DNA from: Campylobacterales bacterium
Lineage (GTDB): Bacteria; Campylobacterota; Campylobacteria; Campylobacterales; Sulfurimonadaceae
NCBI GenBank assembly: GCA_026390165.1
Contig: JAPLGM010000006.1
Location: 1 to 64,000, forward strand
Reading direction: 5' to 3'
Length of the DNA stretch: 64,000 nt
The notes under the pieces are model-generated. The model ran no database searches, was not told the DNA's origin, and saw nothing but the letters and a program-made list of their open reading frames with translations. The translations under genes were made by a program, and so were the position numbers. Below are positions 29,064 through 38,650 of the stretch, piece by piece; position 1 is the first letter of the stretch; every line of letters starts with the position of its first letter.

Positions 29064-32000
29064 ATGAAAAAACGATTTTTGGCGTATGGAGCCGTGGCAG
29101 TAGTGGGTGTTTATGCGATTGTCGGATTTTTCGGTGTTCCGTATCTCCTTAAGAACACTCTCCCTGATATAATGGCCAAGGCTAGTAATGGGGGAAAGTT
29201 TAGTATCGAATCAAGTTCTGTTAACCCCTTTACTCTTCGTATATGTGTAAAAAAACTCTCTTTTAAAACGCCTGATAATAGTGATTTTATTGCCGTCGAT
29301 CAGGTGAAACTCAATATTGATCCGTTGGGGTATCTGTGGAAAAAACGGGTGGTAATCGATACAGTAGAGATTACTAATCCCCATATTACGATTACCAAAG
29401 ATGCCAATGGGACGATGAATTTTGGCTGGCTTAGTAGCGGTGAGGAAAAAAATGAGACGACGGAGCCCTTGGCGTTGCATTTGGATGATTTTACTCTCAC
29501 TGGGGGAATAATCGAGTATGAGGATAAAAGCGAGGGGCGAGATTATTACCAAAAAATCGAGACGCTCGGATTTCATCTCGAAAATGTTGATTTGAAAGAT
29601 CTCTCGAATAATCACGGGTTGATGCGACTTTATGCCACGATCAATGAGGGGGGATTCATTGATCTTCGGGGACAAATTTCTGCGTTGAAACCGTTTGCCC
29701 TTCATGGAAGCGTGGCGTTTGATTCGGGAGAACTCGCAAACGTTTGGAGCTATTTTAGAGATAAACTCCCGATTGAAGTGACTGAGGGAAAAATGGGGCT
29801 TCGGTTGGATTATGATCTCAATACACAGGATATTAACGCGACTAAACTCTCTAATATAACAGCAAGCATTGATAAGCTGCATATTATCCCTAAAGGGGTG
29901 CCACGTAATCTTTTGAGTATAAATGTCGTCAAATTAGAAAATGGGACGGTATTTCCTCTGCGTAAGGAGCTGAGTGTCGATCGTTTTAGCTTGAATGGTT
30001 TAGAGGTCAGTGGCTCGCGTTCACGCACAGGGGTAATTGATTGGTTGAAGTATATAGAGCAGATCAATAAGGCATTTCCAGAGGATGAAAATGAGACAAA
30101 AGTGCCTTGGAAGGTGGCGATTAATGATATAAACCTTGAAAATATGGGGGTTCGATGGAGTGATCATCAACCAAAAGTCCCCTACTCGGCAACGTTAGAG
30201 GGGATAACACTCTCTTCTCAACTGCTTTCCAGTGATCCGAAAAAGCTTCTTAACGCGCAATTGAAAACGGGAAAAATGGAGGTGCATACTCTCCGTGATA
30301 GTAAAAAAATTGCCACTATTGAGAATGTCGCGGTAGAGGGGATTACCCTAGAGCGTGACATTCAAAATGCCCATATCCAAAACGTCACTCTCAATGGAGT
30401 AACAACGTCTCTCAAACGGCTCAAAGATGGGACGATGGATCTACAAAAATTGAGTGCCCCCTCCTCCAAGATGAAGAGTAAACCAAAAAATTTTGACGAG
30501 AAGCTGTGGCGCTATCGTGTCGATAATTTTGGGGTGAATAATGGAAAAATAGGATTTATCGATACGGTTCCCACCAAAAATGTAGTGGTAAATATTGATA
30601 ATTTCTTCTTAGACGTCAAAGGGTTATCGAGCAATCCAAAAGAGACGATGAATCTAGAGAGTCGCGCGCGGATCAACCAAAAAACGACACTGAAAATCGC
30701 CTCACAGCTTCGTCGTGAGACATACCAAAGTAAGGGAAGTTTTGAACTGACCCATTTCTCCTTCCCCCTTATCGATCCCTATATTGAACCCAGTACCTAT
30801 GCGGCATTGCGTCGGGGTGATCTTGGGGTGAAGGGGGTCTACTCCTTTACTCTAGCAAAAACCTCTGTGGAGGGGAAACTCTCCCTTAACGATTGGGTGG
30901 TAGAGGATCGACGGGACAAAAGTGTCGTATTGGGGTGGAATCGTATCGGGGTGACCCCATTTCACTACGCTTATCCTGATAATCGGCTCAAAATTCGTCA
31001 GCTTTCGGTAGAGGGGCTCTATACCAATATCCTTATCGATCAGAATAAAACGGTGAATCTTTCAACCCTCAGTAAAGCGTCTAAACGTGATACAAAGGAG
31101 AGCAATGCAACGACGAAAGGGGGACATCCGTTTGGTCTGGATATTGTGAAACTGGCGGTGTTGAACAGTAGCGCAACGTTTAGCGACCTCTCTCTCCCCT
31201 TGCCGTTTAGAACCTATGTCCATGACTTGGGCGGAGAGGTGTTGGGGATTTCAACGATTCAAGATGTCTCTACCTTTGTGAAGCTCAGAGGTGGGGTAGA
31301 TGAATATGGATTGGCGAAAATTGATGGGAGACTCAACACCAAAGACCCAAAAAGCTTTACCAATATACACGTGGCGTTTGAGAATCTGGAACTTAAAAAT
31401 TATACCCCCTACTCCCACCAGTTTTTGGGGTATAAAATTGCCAATGGGAAACTCTTTTTAAATTTGGGCTACACGATCAATCAAGGAGCTCTTGATGCGC
31501 AGAATAAGGTTGTCATTAAGCAAATCGCACTGGGTGAGGAGATTGAAGGGGGGGCGAAGTGGCCGATGAAGCTGGTTGTTGCCTTGCTTGAAGACAGTGA
31601 TGGGGTGATTGATATTGATCTCCCTATTGAGGGGAATGTCACTGATCCGAATTTCCGTTATGGAAAAATGGTATGGCAGGTGGTCGGCAATCTTTTCACC
31701 AAAGCGGTCACTGCCCCTTTTCGCCTTTTGGGTTCACTGATGGGGATGAGCTCGGAAGATGATTCCCTCTCGATAATCTCGTTTGAAGCGGGAGAAGAGA
31801 GTGTATCTCCCCCGATGCGTGAAAAATTGGATAAACTCGAAACGGTGTTGGGCAAACGTCCAAAACTTACCCTCACGGTACACGGAGGGTGGGCAATGCA
31901 GGAGGATACCCATGCGCTACAGGTGCACAAACTTATTGCCGCTATCATTGCGCAACACCCTAAGCAAAAATTGAGTGCAACCGATGCCATGAGTGTGGAA

Positions 32001-32318
32001 AATCTTGAAGCTATGGCGAAAAAACAGATGGAAGGGTCGCAACTTAAAGAGCTTCGGGATGGGATGAAGGCAAAATATCTCCAAGAGGGACAGTTTGTCC
32101 AAAACTACACAAACGCGTTGGTCGAGACGTTATCTCCCCTTCAAATAGTTGCCCCAGAGGAGTTGGAACATTTAGGGCATAATCGGGCAAAAACAATCGC
32201 GGACTATCTCTCGAAAAATCCCCTATTAGCGAGTCGCATATCCATAGGAACGGATGAGAAGAGCTCTTTTGAGGTAAAAGAGGGCATACCAACCCGTTTA
32301 GAGTTAACGGTACGATAA
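29064..32318 (+). CDS. large AsmA-like/DUF748 protein
   Basis: 1084 residues anchored by one N-terminal membrane helix (about residues 7-30). The extracytoplasmic part starts with the AsmA/DUF748 pattern (VDQVKLNIDPLGYLWKKRVV, ITNPHITITKDANG) and repeats beta-rich segments throughout. It ends in an OmpA-like region (MREKLDKLETVLGKRPKLTLTVHG, LGHNRAKTIADYLSKN). AsmA-family proteins are thought to span the periplasm and move or bind phospholipids and affect outer-membrane assembly. It appears to be transcribed on its own, followed by yeiH with its own -10. Confidence 0.8.
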   Translation: MKKRFLAYGAVAVVGVYAIVGFFGVPYLLKNTLPDIMAKASNGGKFSIESSSVNPFTLRICVKKLSFKTPDNSDFIAVDQVKLNIDPLGYLWKKRVVIDTVEITNPHITITKDANGTMNFGWLSSGEEKNETTEPLALHLDDFTLTGGIIEYEDKSEGRDYYQKIETLGFHLENVDLKDLSNNHGLMRLYATINEGGFIDLRGQISALKPFALHGSVAFDSGELANVWSYFRDKLPIEVTEGKMGLRLDYDLNTQDINATKLSNITASIDKLHIIPKGVPRNLLSINVVKLENGTVFPLRKELSVDRFSLNGLEVSGSRSRTGVIDWLKYIEQINKAFPEDENETKVPWKVAINDINLENMGVRWSDHQPKVPYSATLEGITLSSQLLSSDPKKLLNAQLKTGKMEVHTLRDSKKIATIENVAVEGITLERDIQNAHIQNVTLNGVTTSLKRLKDGTMDLQKLSAPSSKMKSKPKNFDEKLWRYRVDNFGVNNGKIGFIDTVPTKNVVVNIDNFFLDVKGLSSNPKETMNLESRARINQKTTLKIASQLRRETYQSKGSFELTHFSFPLIDPYIEPSTYAALRRGDLGVKGVYSFTLAKTSVEGKLSLNDWVVEDRRDKSVVLGWNRIGVTPFHYAYPDNRLKIRQLSVEGLYTNILIDQNKTVNLSTLSKASKRDTKESNATTKGGHPFGLDIVKLAVLNSSATFSDLSLPLPFRTYVHDLGGEVLGISTIQDVSTFVKLRGGVDEYGLAKIDGRLNTKDPKSFTNIHVAFENLELKNYTPYSHQFLGYKIANGKLFLNLGYTINQGALDAQNKVVIKQIALGEEIEGGAKWPMKLVVALLEDSDGVIDIDLPIEGNVTDPNFRYGKMVWQVVGNLFTKAVTAPFRLLGSLMGMSSEDDSLSIISFEAGEESVSPPMREKLDKLETVLGKRPKLTLTVHGGWAMQEDTHALQVHKLIAAIIAQHPKQKLSATDAMSVENLEAMAKKQMEGSQLKELRDGMKAKYLQEGQFVQNYTNALVETLSPLQIVAPEELEHLGHNRAKTIADYLSKNPLLASRISIGTDEKSSFEVKEGIPTRLELTVR

Positions 32319-32326
32319 TAACCGTT

Positions 32327-32335
32327 TGCTATAAT
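32327..32335 (+). promoter_or_regulatory. extended -10 promoter for the YeiH-like gene
   Basis: TGC-TATAAT is a consensus extended -10, 27 bases before the ATG at 32362 and followed by the strong ribosome site AGGAGG. Confidence 0.55.
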
Positions 32336-32361
32336 AAGATTTTAATACAGGAGGCAATTGA

Positions 32362-33462
32362 ATGCCATTTTCACCACAAAAGCGTAAAGGTACCCTTAAC
32401 GGTATCCTCTTTGTCGCTATTTTCGCAGCGGCCGCGACGATGATTGCTGATTTGAGTTTTATTAAAAACTTAGGGATCTCACCCTTGGTTGTGGGAATTG
32501 TTTTGGGTATTTTTTATGCCAATACCCTTCATAATAAGTTTCCGTCGGCATGGGAGAGCGGGATCACCTTCTCGGGAAAAAAGATTCTCCGTTTTGCAAT
32601 CGTTTTTTACGGTTTTCGAATCACTTTTCAGCAAATAGCGGAGGTGGGAATGCAAGGGTTTATGGTCTCGCTTTTAGTCCTCTCTTCCACAATGATTATT
32701 GGAATTTGGCTCGGGACGAAAGTATTCAAAATGGACAGAGACACCTCGATATTGACTGCCTCTGGGGCATCGGTATGTGGTGCAGCGGCTGTTTTGGCAA
32801 CGGAACCTGTGCTTAAGGCAGAAGAGTATAAAACGGCGGTTGCTGTCTCGATGGTTGTCCTTTTTGGAACAATCTCGATGTTTTTATACCCTGTCCTTTA
32901 TGCAACGATTATTGAACCCGCTACGGGCTTCTTGCATATGAGTCCTACGACGTTTGGGATGTATGTTGGGGGGACAATTCATGAGGTTGCTCAAGTCGTT
33001 GCTGTCCCAGCATCGGTTCCTGGCGCTGGTGCGGATATGGCGAATACGGCGGTTATTGTTAAAATGACCCGTGTTATTATGATCGCGCCGATGTTGATTA
33101 TCTTGGGGCTAGTCCTTGGGATGATGGCGAAAAAATCGGGAGGGGAAGCGTCGAAGATGCAACTTGTTATCCCGTGGTTCGCTGTTTACTTTATCGGTAT
33201 GGCAGGGGTCAATTCTCTGATTCAAAATTATACCCTAACGGCTCCTCTTGAGTTGGCGACGGTGATTAAAGGGGTTATTACTAATATCAATCTTATCGAC
33301 ACCTTCTTGCTGACGATGGCAATGACCGCATTGGGTATGGGGACACGTTTCGCGAAATTTAAAGGATTAGGACTGGCACCGATCTATACCGCAGGATCTA
33401 TGTTTATTTGGCTTGTTGTGGGTGGTTTTGTTATCACGCAATGGGTTGTGGCGACGTTTTGA
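32362..33462 (+). CDS. YeiH-family putative sulfate exporter
   Basis: 366-residue inner-membrane protein with about ten hydrophobic helices. The segment SILTASGASVCGAAAVLATEPV is the conserved YeiH/UPF0324 core, followed by GGTIHEVAQVVAV. The family is annotated as putative sulfate or anion exporters on limited evidence. In a sulfur-oxidising organism export of sulfate or sulfonates would be sensible, but that link is inference. Confidence 0.85.
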   Translation: MPFSPQKRKGTLNGILFVAIFAAAATMIADLSFIKNLGISPLVVGIVLGIFYANTLHNKFPSAWESGITFSGKKILRFAIVFYGFRITFQQIAEVGMQGFMVSLLVLSSTMIIGIWLGTKVFKMDRDTSILTASGASVCGAAAVLATEPVLKAEEYKTAVAVSMVVLFGTISMFLYPVLYATIIEPATGFLHMSPTTFGMYVGGTIHEVAQVVAVPASVPGAGADMANTAVIVKMTRVIMIAPMLIILGLVLGMMAKKSGGEASKMQLVIPWFAVYFIGMAGVNSLIQNYTLTAPLELATVIKGVITNINLIDTFLLTMAMTALGMGTRFAKFKGLGLAPIYTAGSMFIWLVVGGFVITQWVVATF

Positions 33463-33534
33463 TTTTTGAAATGGGTTTGATCCGATAAAATGAGCCTATT
33501 GTTTTATCTATGGTTAGAATAAAAGGAACTTACA

Positions 33535-34824
33535 ATGACTTTGATCGATAGAAAAAAGTATTTTAATCTGTGCGATCCATTTGTTTACTCTGATCCAGAT
33601 GGTTTAGAGAATGTTAATCTTGATGAGATGGGTGTCAGAGGACGTGATTGGTCGGATGTCTTATCGGCTGGGATAGAGCTTTCGGATACGCCTATCTGTG
33701 AGCTTTTTACGGGGCATCGCGGAAGCGGCAAGACAACGGAATTGAAAAAAGTTCAACGTCGATTGGAAGCTGAATCGGGTGCAAACCTGCTCACCGTCTA
33801 TATTAATGCGGAAGAGTATGTCGATACCAGTAATGAGATCGACGTAACGGATATTTTGAGTATTATTGTCCATTCTACAATCAAAGAAGTGGCAGTGTTT
33901 TTGGACAAAGACCCTAACGAGGTTCTGCATGATGGTTATTTTCAGCGTTTGTGGAACTGGTTAGTTACGACGGATGTCGCTTTTAAAGAGGCTGAGTTTA
34001 ACGTCACTGATAGTGCAAAATTGGTTTTCGAGATGAAAACACGCCCTTCATTGAGACAAAAAATCCGCGAATCCATTGCATCCAATTTCAGTACTTTTGT
34101 TAAAGATATACGAGATGAGTTGATGGCTCAGCAGGGTAAAGTTTTGCCAAAAAAGGCAGGGTTACTCATTATCTTTGATCAGCTTGAGAAACTTCGTGGA
34201 TTAAGCTCCAACTGGGGCGATGTTCTTAAAAGCGCCGAAAAGGTATTCGGAGGCGACGGACAATACATCAAGCTTCCAGTTCATGTGATTTATACTCTCC
34301 CTCCGGCACTTGCGACCAAGATGCATCATATCAATTTTTTACCCGTCATTAAAATCAAAACCAAAGAGGGTAATCTTAATCCTAAGGGGATAGAGGCAAT
34401 GAGAGATATGGCACTCAGACGTATTCCTGAGGCTAGTATGTATGAATTGCTAGGAGAGAACTGGCGTGAGCGTTTGGATGAGATTATTATCCATTCGGGC
34501 GGGTTTCCGAGAGATTTGATGTTGATGCTAAGATCGGCACTGAGGGCATCCTCCTTTCCTATTAGCCAAGAAGCGTTTGAGAATATTTTTAATGATTCAT
34601 TAAATGAGTTTAAACAGCTTATTATGCGGGAAGATTTTGAGTGGCTTGCTAAAGTAGCAAAAAATAAAGTGCTTACTCTCGATAGCGATGCCCACTCCGC
34701 TTCGGCGGATCGGATGCTCTCGATTCATGCCGTATTTCAGTATCTCAACGGGGAGTTGTGGTACGACGTCCATCCTGCGGTTGCGAAAATACTGGAGAGC
34801 GATATGGCCGATGTACCATTATGA
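33535..34824 (+). CDS. P-loop NTPase of STAND/KAP-like type, cassette B first gene
   Basis: 429 residues. An N-terminal lead of about 55 residues precedes Walker A GHRGSGKT (60-67) and Walker B GLLIIFDQLEKL (209-220). HVIYTLPPALATK (about 256-268) resembles a sensor-1 strand, and HSGGFPRDLMLMLRSALRAS is the helix with GxP typical of archaeal-ATPase/STAND proteins. The C-terminus (LSIHAVFQYLNGELWYDVHP) looks like a winged helix. The ATG follows AAGGAA. The stop overlaps the next start (ATGA), so the two proteins are made together. No effector domain is visible in this protein. Confidence 0.75.
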   Translation: MTLIDRKKYFNLCDPFVYSDPDGLENVNLDEMGVRGRDWSDVLSAGIELSDTPICELFTGHRGSGKTTELKKVQRRLEAESGANLLTVYINAEEYVDTSNEIDVTDILSIIVHSTIKEVAVFLDKDPNEVLHDGYFQRLWNWLVTTDVAFKEAEFNVTDSAKLVFEMKTRPSLRQKIRESIASNFSTFVKDIRDELMAQQGKVLPKKAGLLIIFDQLEKLRGLSSNWGDVLKSAEKVFGGDGQYIKLPVHVIYTLPPALATKMHHINFLPVIKIKTKEGNLNPKGIEAMRDMALRRIPEASMYELLGENWRERLDEIIIHSGGFPRDLMLMLRSALRASSFPISQEAFENIFNDSLNEFKQLIMREDFEWLAKVAKNKVLTLDSDAHSASADRMLSIHAVFQYLNGELWYDVHPAVAKILESDMADVPL

Positions 34825-36551
34825 TCACTGATAAAGAGACGTTCCTCAAGGCGATAAAATCACACCCTTCTCTCCAATCGCTGATTAACGGGATAATTCT
34901 CTCAGCGCGTTGCAACTTTTTTCTCCTCTCCTCGAAAACCCCGCTCACGACAGATGTCCTTTTAAGCTATATCCAATCTACCGTAGAAACCGCCTTTGGC
35001 ACCCCATTGGATCTTAAAATTTTTCGTCCGAATCGGAAACCTAACAGCGATTACCACGATATGCTTGACGCTATGATTCGTCCCTTATCGGAGTACGAGA
35101 ATAGTACGTTTAACCATGGGCTGTATGTTTTGGATTTTACGAGTATGGGAGACAAACAAGATGAGATGGCGATTGTCTTTCAGCGTTTGAACGAGTTGCG
35201 CAATACGTTGATCGGACGGTTGGACGGTTCGTTACTCGTTATACTCCCTTTCGGGACGGAGCGCGAGTTTGCAATTCGTGCACCTGATTTGTGGTCGATA
35301 CGAAGCTCTATGTGTATGATGGACGAGGCATTGTATGCTGTACAGACAAATATACCGCCATCGTCTGAAACCATAAAAATCAGCGCTACCACGGAGTATA
35401 CTCAAAATGCTGTTGCTGAACTAAGCGATGATGTGGTGCGGCTGCGTGAGCTTTACCGTGTATCACCGACCCGTAATATCAGTAGGGCACTGTTGGTAAG
35501 CTTAGACCGTTACGGAAATTATATAAGTGAATACGGAGACATTAACGATGCGTTAGCGTTATACGATGAGGCTTTGACATGTGCGAAAGGGTTGCTTACC
35601 GAAAATCCCGACAGCCTCGAAGCACAGCGGGATTTATCGGTCAGCTACAATAAAATCGGTGATAGTTACCTCAAAATTGGAGATATTCTACACGCGGAGG
35701 AATCCTATCGCCAATTGCTGAAAATTACTCAGACCATTGCCGAAAAAAATCCCGACAGCCTTGAAGCACAGCGGGATTTATTGGTCAGCTATAATAGAGT
35801 TGGCAATACTTACCTCAAAATTGGAGATATTGAACACGCGGAGGAATCCTATCGTCAATTGCTGAAAACTACTCAAAGAATTGTCGAAAAAAATCCCGAC
35901 AGCCTCGAAGCACAGCGAGATCTATCGATCAGTTACGATAAAATCGGTGATATTTACCTTACAGAGGGGGATATCACACAAGCAGAGGTCTCCTATCGCG
36001 AATCGCTAAAAACTAGGATTGCCATCGCCGAAAAAAATCCCGACAGCCTCGAAGCACAGCGAGATCTATCGATCAGTTACGATAATATCGCTAATATATA
36101 CCTCAAAATGGGGGATATCACACAGGCAGAGGTTCCCTATCGCGAATCACTGAAAATCACTCAGATTATTACCGAAAAAAATCCCGACAGTCTCGAAGCA
36201 CAGCGGGATTTATTAGTCAGTTACAATAACATCGGCGGTATCTTTTTCAAAACGGGAGCCATAGAGCATGCACAGGAAGTCTACAGTAAATCGCTTCAAA
36301 TTGCTCAAGGCATTGTCGAAAAAAATCCCAACAATCTCGAAGCGCAGCGGGATCTGTCAATCAGTTATGCAAGGCTTGGAGAAGTGTATGAAAAGTTAAA
36401 GGATACGCCAACAGCATTGCACTACTGGGAGAAGTGCTCAAGCCAATTCTCCCCTCTGGTAGAAAGTTTTGGTGATGTAGATGGTATTTCGGCTCTATTA
36501 GACCTCTGCAACCAAGCAATAGAGCGATTAACTACCGCTTCCGATAACTAA
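34821..36551 (+). CDS. STAND-like N-terminal domain fused to six TPR-type repeats, cassette B second gene
   Basis: 576 residues from the ATG at 34821 (ATGA overlap); the frame open upstream of it is shadow. Residues 1-190 contain FQRLNELRNTLIGRLDGSLLVILPFG and APDLWSIRSSM. From memory these resemble the catalytically inactive STAND-like domain that precedes TPR or CHAT regions in bacterial conflict proteins; no Walker A is seen. Residues 262-549 are six tandem 48-residue units starting NPDSLEAQRDLS.SY, five nearly identical and the last diverged, forming helical TPR hairpins for protein binding. The 3' end overlaps the convergent comM gene by 20 bases. Function unknown. Confidence 0.7.
   Translation: MITDKETFLKAIKSHPSLQSLINGIILSARCNFFLLSSKTPLTTDVLLSYIQSTVETAFGTPLDLKIFRPNRKPNSDYHDMLDAMIRPLSEYENSTFNHGLYVLDFTSMGDKQDEMAIVFQRLNELRNTLIGRLDGSLLVILPFGTEREFAIRAPDLWSIRSSMCMMDEALYAVQTNIPPSSETIKISATTEYTQNAVAELSDDVVRLRELYRVSPTRNISRALLVSLDRYGNYISEYGDINDALALYDEALTCAKGLLTENPDSLEAQRDLSVSYNKIGDSYLKIGDILHAEESYRQLLKITQTIAEKNPDSLEAQRDLLVSYNRVGNTYLKIGDIEHAEESYRQLLKTTQRIVEKNPDSLEAQRDLSISYDKIGDIYLTEGDITQAEVSYRESLKTRIAIAEKNPDSLEAQRDLSISYDNIANIYLKMGDITQAEVPYRESLKITQIITEKNPDSLEAQRDLLVSYNNIGGIFFKTGAIEHAQEVYSKSLQIAQGIVEKNPNNLEAQRDLSISYARLGEVYEKLKDTPTALHYWEKCSSQFSPLVESFGDVDGISALLDLCNQAIERLTTASDN
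35604..36467 (+). repeat. in-gene tandem repeat, 144-base period, six units
   Basis: Units begin at 35604, 35748, 35892, 36036, 36180 and 36324. The opening stretch AATCCCGACAGCCTCGAAGC is identical or nearly so in the first four and has single changes in units five and six. Identity at the DNA level, including third codon positions, points to recent duplication or gene conversion. The reading frame is kept because 144 is a multiple of three. Confidence 0.9.
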
Positions 36552-38037
36552 GCGCCTCCAAGAGGTGCTCTTTTCTTATATTCTCGCACTCCTCCAAGTC
36601 GGCAATCGTCCGCGCTACTTTTAAAATCCTCCCCACCGCTCGAAACGACAATCCAAACCGTCCGATAGCTTGATCCATAATCCTTTGCTCTTCCTCTCCA
36701 AGAGGACAAAATTTTGGTATCTCTTGATCGGTGAGGGATCCGTTGAGCCGCTCTTGACCCCGCTTCTTTTGTTGCATAAAGGCAGTGCGTACTTTTTGGT
36801 GGAGTTGTTCGGAGGTAAAGGAGGGTTTATCCTCTGCATTGCTTTGGTGCATTTGGATAAAGAGATCGATACGGTCTAAGAAAGGATCGGAGAGGCGGGA
36901 ACGGTAACGGCTGATTTCCACATCGGAACATCGGCACGGGGTTGCTTTGCTCAGAAGATTTCCGCATGGGCAGGGGTTCATTGCCGCAACGAAGAGAAAA
37001 TTGGCGGCATAGGTTACTTTGGAGTTGACACGGGAGATACGGATATGGCGATCTTCAAGGGGTTCGCGCAACGCTTCGAGGATGTTTTTGGAAAAATGGG
37101 GAAGCTCATCGAAAAAGAGCATCCCCCCATGGGCTAGCCCCACCTCCCCGATTTGCGCTTTGTGGGACCCTCCCCCGAAAATACTCGATTGGGTACTGGT
37201 ATGGTGCGGAGATCTGAAAGGGCGAACGGGAGCGAAAGAGGGTTCTTTTCCGTCGAGTATTTCAAGCTTTGCACACTCTAACATCTCGTCGTTGTGTAAG
37301 GGTGGGAGGATATGGTGAAGCCGTTTGGCAATCATCGATTTCCCCGATCCAGGGGAACCTTCAAGGAGAATATTATGCATCCCCGCAGCACAGACGAGAG
37401 CGGCACGTTTGGCATGCTCCTGCCCTTTTATCTCTTTGAAATCGAGAGGGTACTCTTGGTGATAAAAATAATTTTGCTCTTCGTGCTTAAGGGTGGGATA
37501 GGAAAAATCACTGGGGCTAACATGGACGCTTGGGTGGAGGTTTTGCAATATTTCGAGTGTTTCATTAAGGGTGTGGGCGCCATAAAACTGAATATGGGGG
37601 ATACGGGAGAGTTTTTCAAGGGCATTTGCAGGGACGATCGCTTTGGTGATAACTCCTTGGTTGGCGAGAGAGAGGATGATAGGATAGAGGAGCGTGTTTT
37701 CGCTCACACTCCCATCAAGACCCAGTTCTCCGAAGACATACCACCCTTGTGTCTCAACACTGCTCTCTCCAAGAGCGATAAGGGTGGCAATGGCAAGATC
37801 GAAATGGGAACCCTCTTTGCGTATGTCACTGGGGGCGAGATTGATGGTGAGACGTTTGGGGGGGAAGGTGAAACTGTTACTTAGCAGTGCCGATTTGACC
37901 CGCTCTTTGGACTCGGCGATGGCAGTGTTCGCCATCCCGACGATCGTAAAGGCAGGGAGCCCTTTGGTTGCGGTAAATTGTACCTCGACGGTTTTAGCAT
38001 CAATCCCCTCTAAGGTTGCACAAAGCAGCTGTTTCAT
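36532..38037 (-). CDS. comM: YifB/ComM family Mg-chelatase-like AAA+ ATPase
   Basis: 501 residues. In naturally transformable bacteria ComM is a hexameric helicase that extends branch migration during integration of incoming DNA. The N-terminal ChlI-like domain (FTIVGMANTAIAESKERVKSAL) is followed by Walker A GSPGSGKSM, the FRSPHHTSTQSSIFGGG segment, LFFDELPHF and the zinc-like MNPCPCG. The C-terminus has the usual LSFRAVGRILKVARTIADL. The ATG follows GGGAGAG. It is the last gene of the tig-clpP unit, and its 3' end overlaps the TPR gene by 20 bases. Confidence 0.92.
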   Translation of the reverse strand: MKQLLCATLEGIDAKTVEVQFTATKGLPAFTIVGMANTAIAESKERVKSALLSNSFTFPPKRLTINLAPSDIRKEGSHFDLAIATLIALGESSVETQGWYVFGELGLDGSVSENTLLYPIILSLANQGVITKAIVPANALEKLSRIPHIQFYGAHTLNETLEILQNLHPSVHVSPSDFSYPTLKHEEQNYFYHQEYPLDFKEIKGQEHAKRAALVCAAGMHNILLEGSPGSGKSMIAKRLHHILPPLHNDEMLECAKLEILDGKEPSFAPVRPFRSPHHTSTQSSIFGGGSHKAQIGEVGLAHGGMLFFDELPHFSKNILEALREPLEDRHIRISRVNSKVTYAANFLFVAAMNPCPCGNLLSKATPCRCSDVEISRYRSRLSDPFLDRIDLFIQMHQSNAEDKPSFTSEQLHQKVRTAFMQQKKRGQERLNGSLTDQEIPKFCPLGEEEQRIMDQAIGRFGLSFRAVGRILKVARTIADLEECENIRKEHLLEALSYRKR

Positions 38038-38121
38038 CGTATCTCTCCCAAGTTGAGTACGATAATTGTAGCGAAATGATTTTTTTTGGTGAGAAATAAG
38101 GCAAAATGCAATATTTGGTGA

Positions 38122-38637
38122 TTATCGTTTCTCTTTGAGGGCTCTTTTGTACTCTTTTTCAAATTTCTTACGGCGATTGTAAGAGAGTTTCTCGATAAAA
38201 AGTTTTCCCTCCAAATGATCCATTTCGTGCTGTATTGCGATAGCTAAAAGCTCATTGGCTTCAAGAATACACGCGTCACCGTGACGGTTTTGGTAGTGGA
38301 GGGTCAGCGATTCAAACCGCTCAATATCTTCATAAAAGCCTGGAACACTCAAACACCCCTCTTGGTAAAGCGTTTGCCCCTTGGGGGTATGAATAACAGG
38401 ATTCATTATTTCGAGAAGATTCTCTTTTTTTTGCTCCCCCTCTTCATCGGGGATGCACAGCAGTAATGCACGAATGGGGCGAGCCACCTGAATGGCGGCG
38501 AGTCCAATACCGTTATTAATCAGCATTGTTTCAAACATATTATCCAAGAAGGTATGAAGATCATTATCGAAATGCTCCACTGCTTTAGAATGTGCTTTAA
38601 GTAATTTATCGGGGTAAGTGACTATTTTTAACTGCAT
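38122..38637 (-). CDS. def: peptide deformylase
   Basis: Removes the N-formyl group from nascent proteins. The 171-residue protein has all three motifs: GIGLAAIQVA (usually GxGLAAxQ), EGCLSVPG with the metal-binding Cys, and QHEMDHLEG with the HExxH metal site. It lies 13 bases after the GGDEF gene in the operon with tig and clpP, all involved in early protein fate. Confidence 0.96.
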   Translation of the reverse strand: MQLKIVTYPDKLLKAHSKAVEHFDNDLHTFLDNMFETMLINNGIGLAAIQVARPIRALLLCIPDEEGEQKKENLLEIMNPVIHTPKGQTLYQEGCLSVPGFYEDIERFESLTLHYQNRHGDACILEANELLAIAIQHEMDHLEGKLFIEKLSYNRRKKFEKEYKRALKEKR

Positions 38638-38650
38638 AGATTAAAATCGC

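Noticed and set aside
35604-36467. Regularly spaced repeats that might be a CRISPR array
   Set aside because: The period is 144 bases, the units are coding and contiguous without unique spacers, and no cas genes are present.
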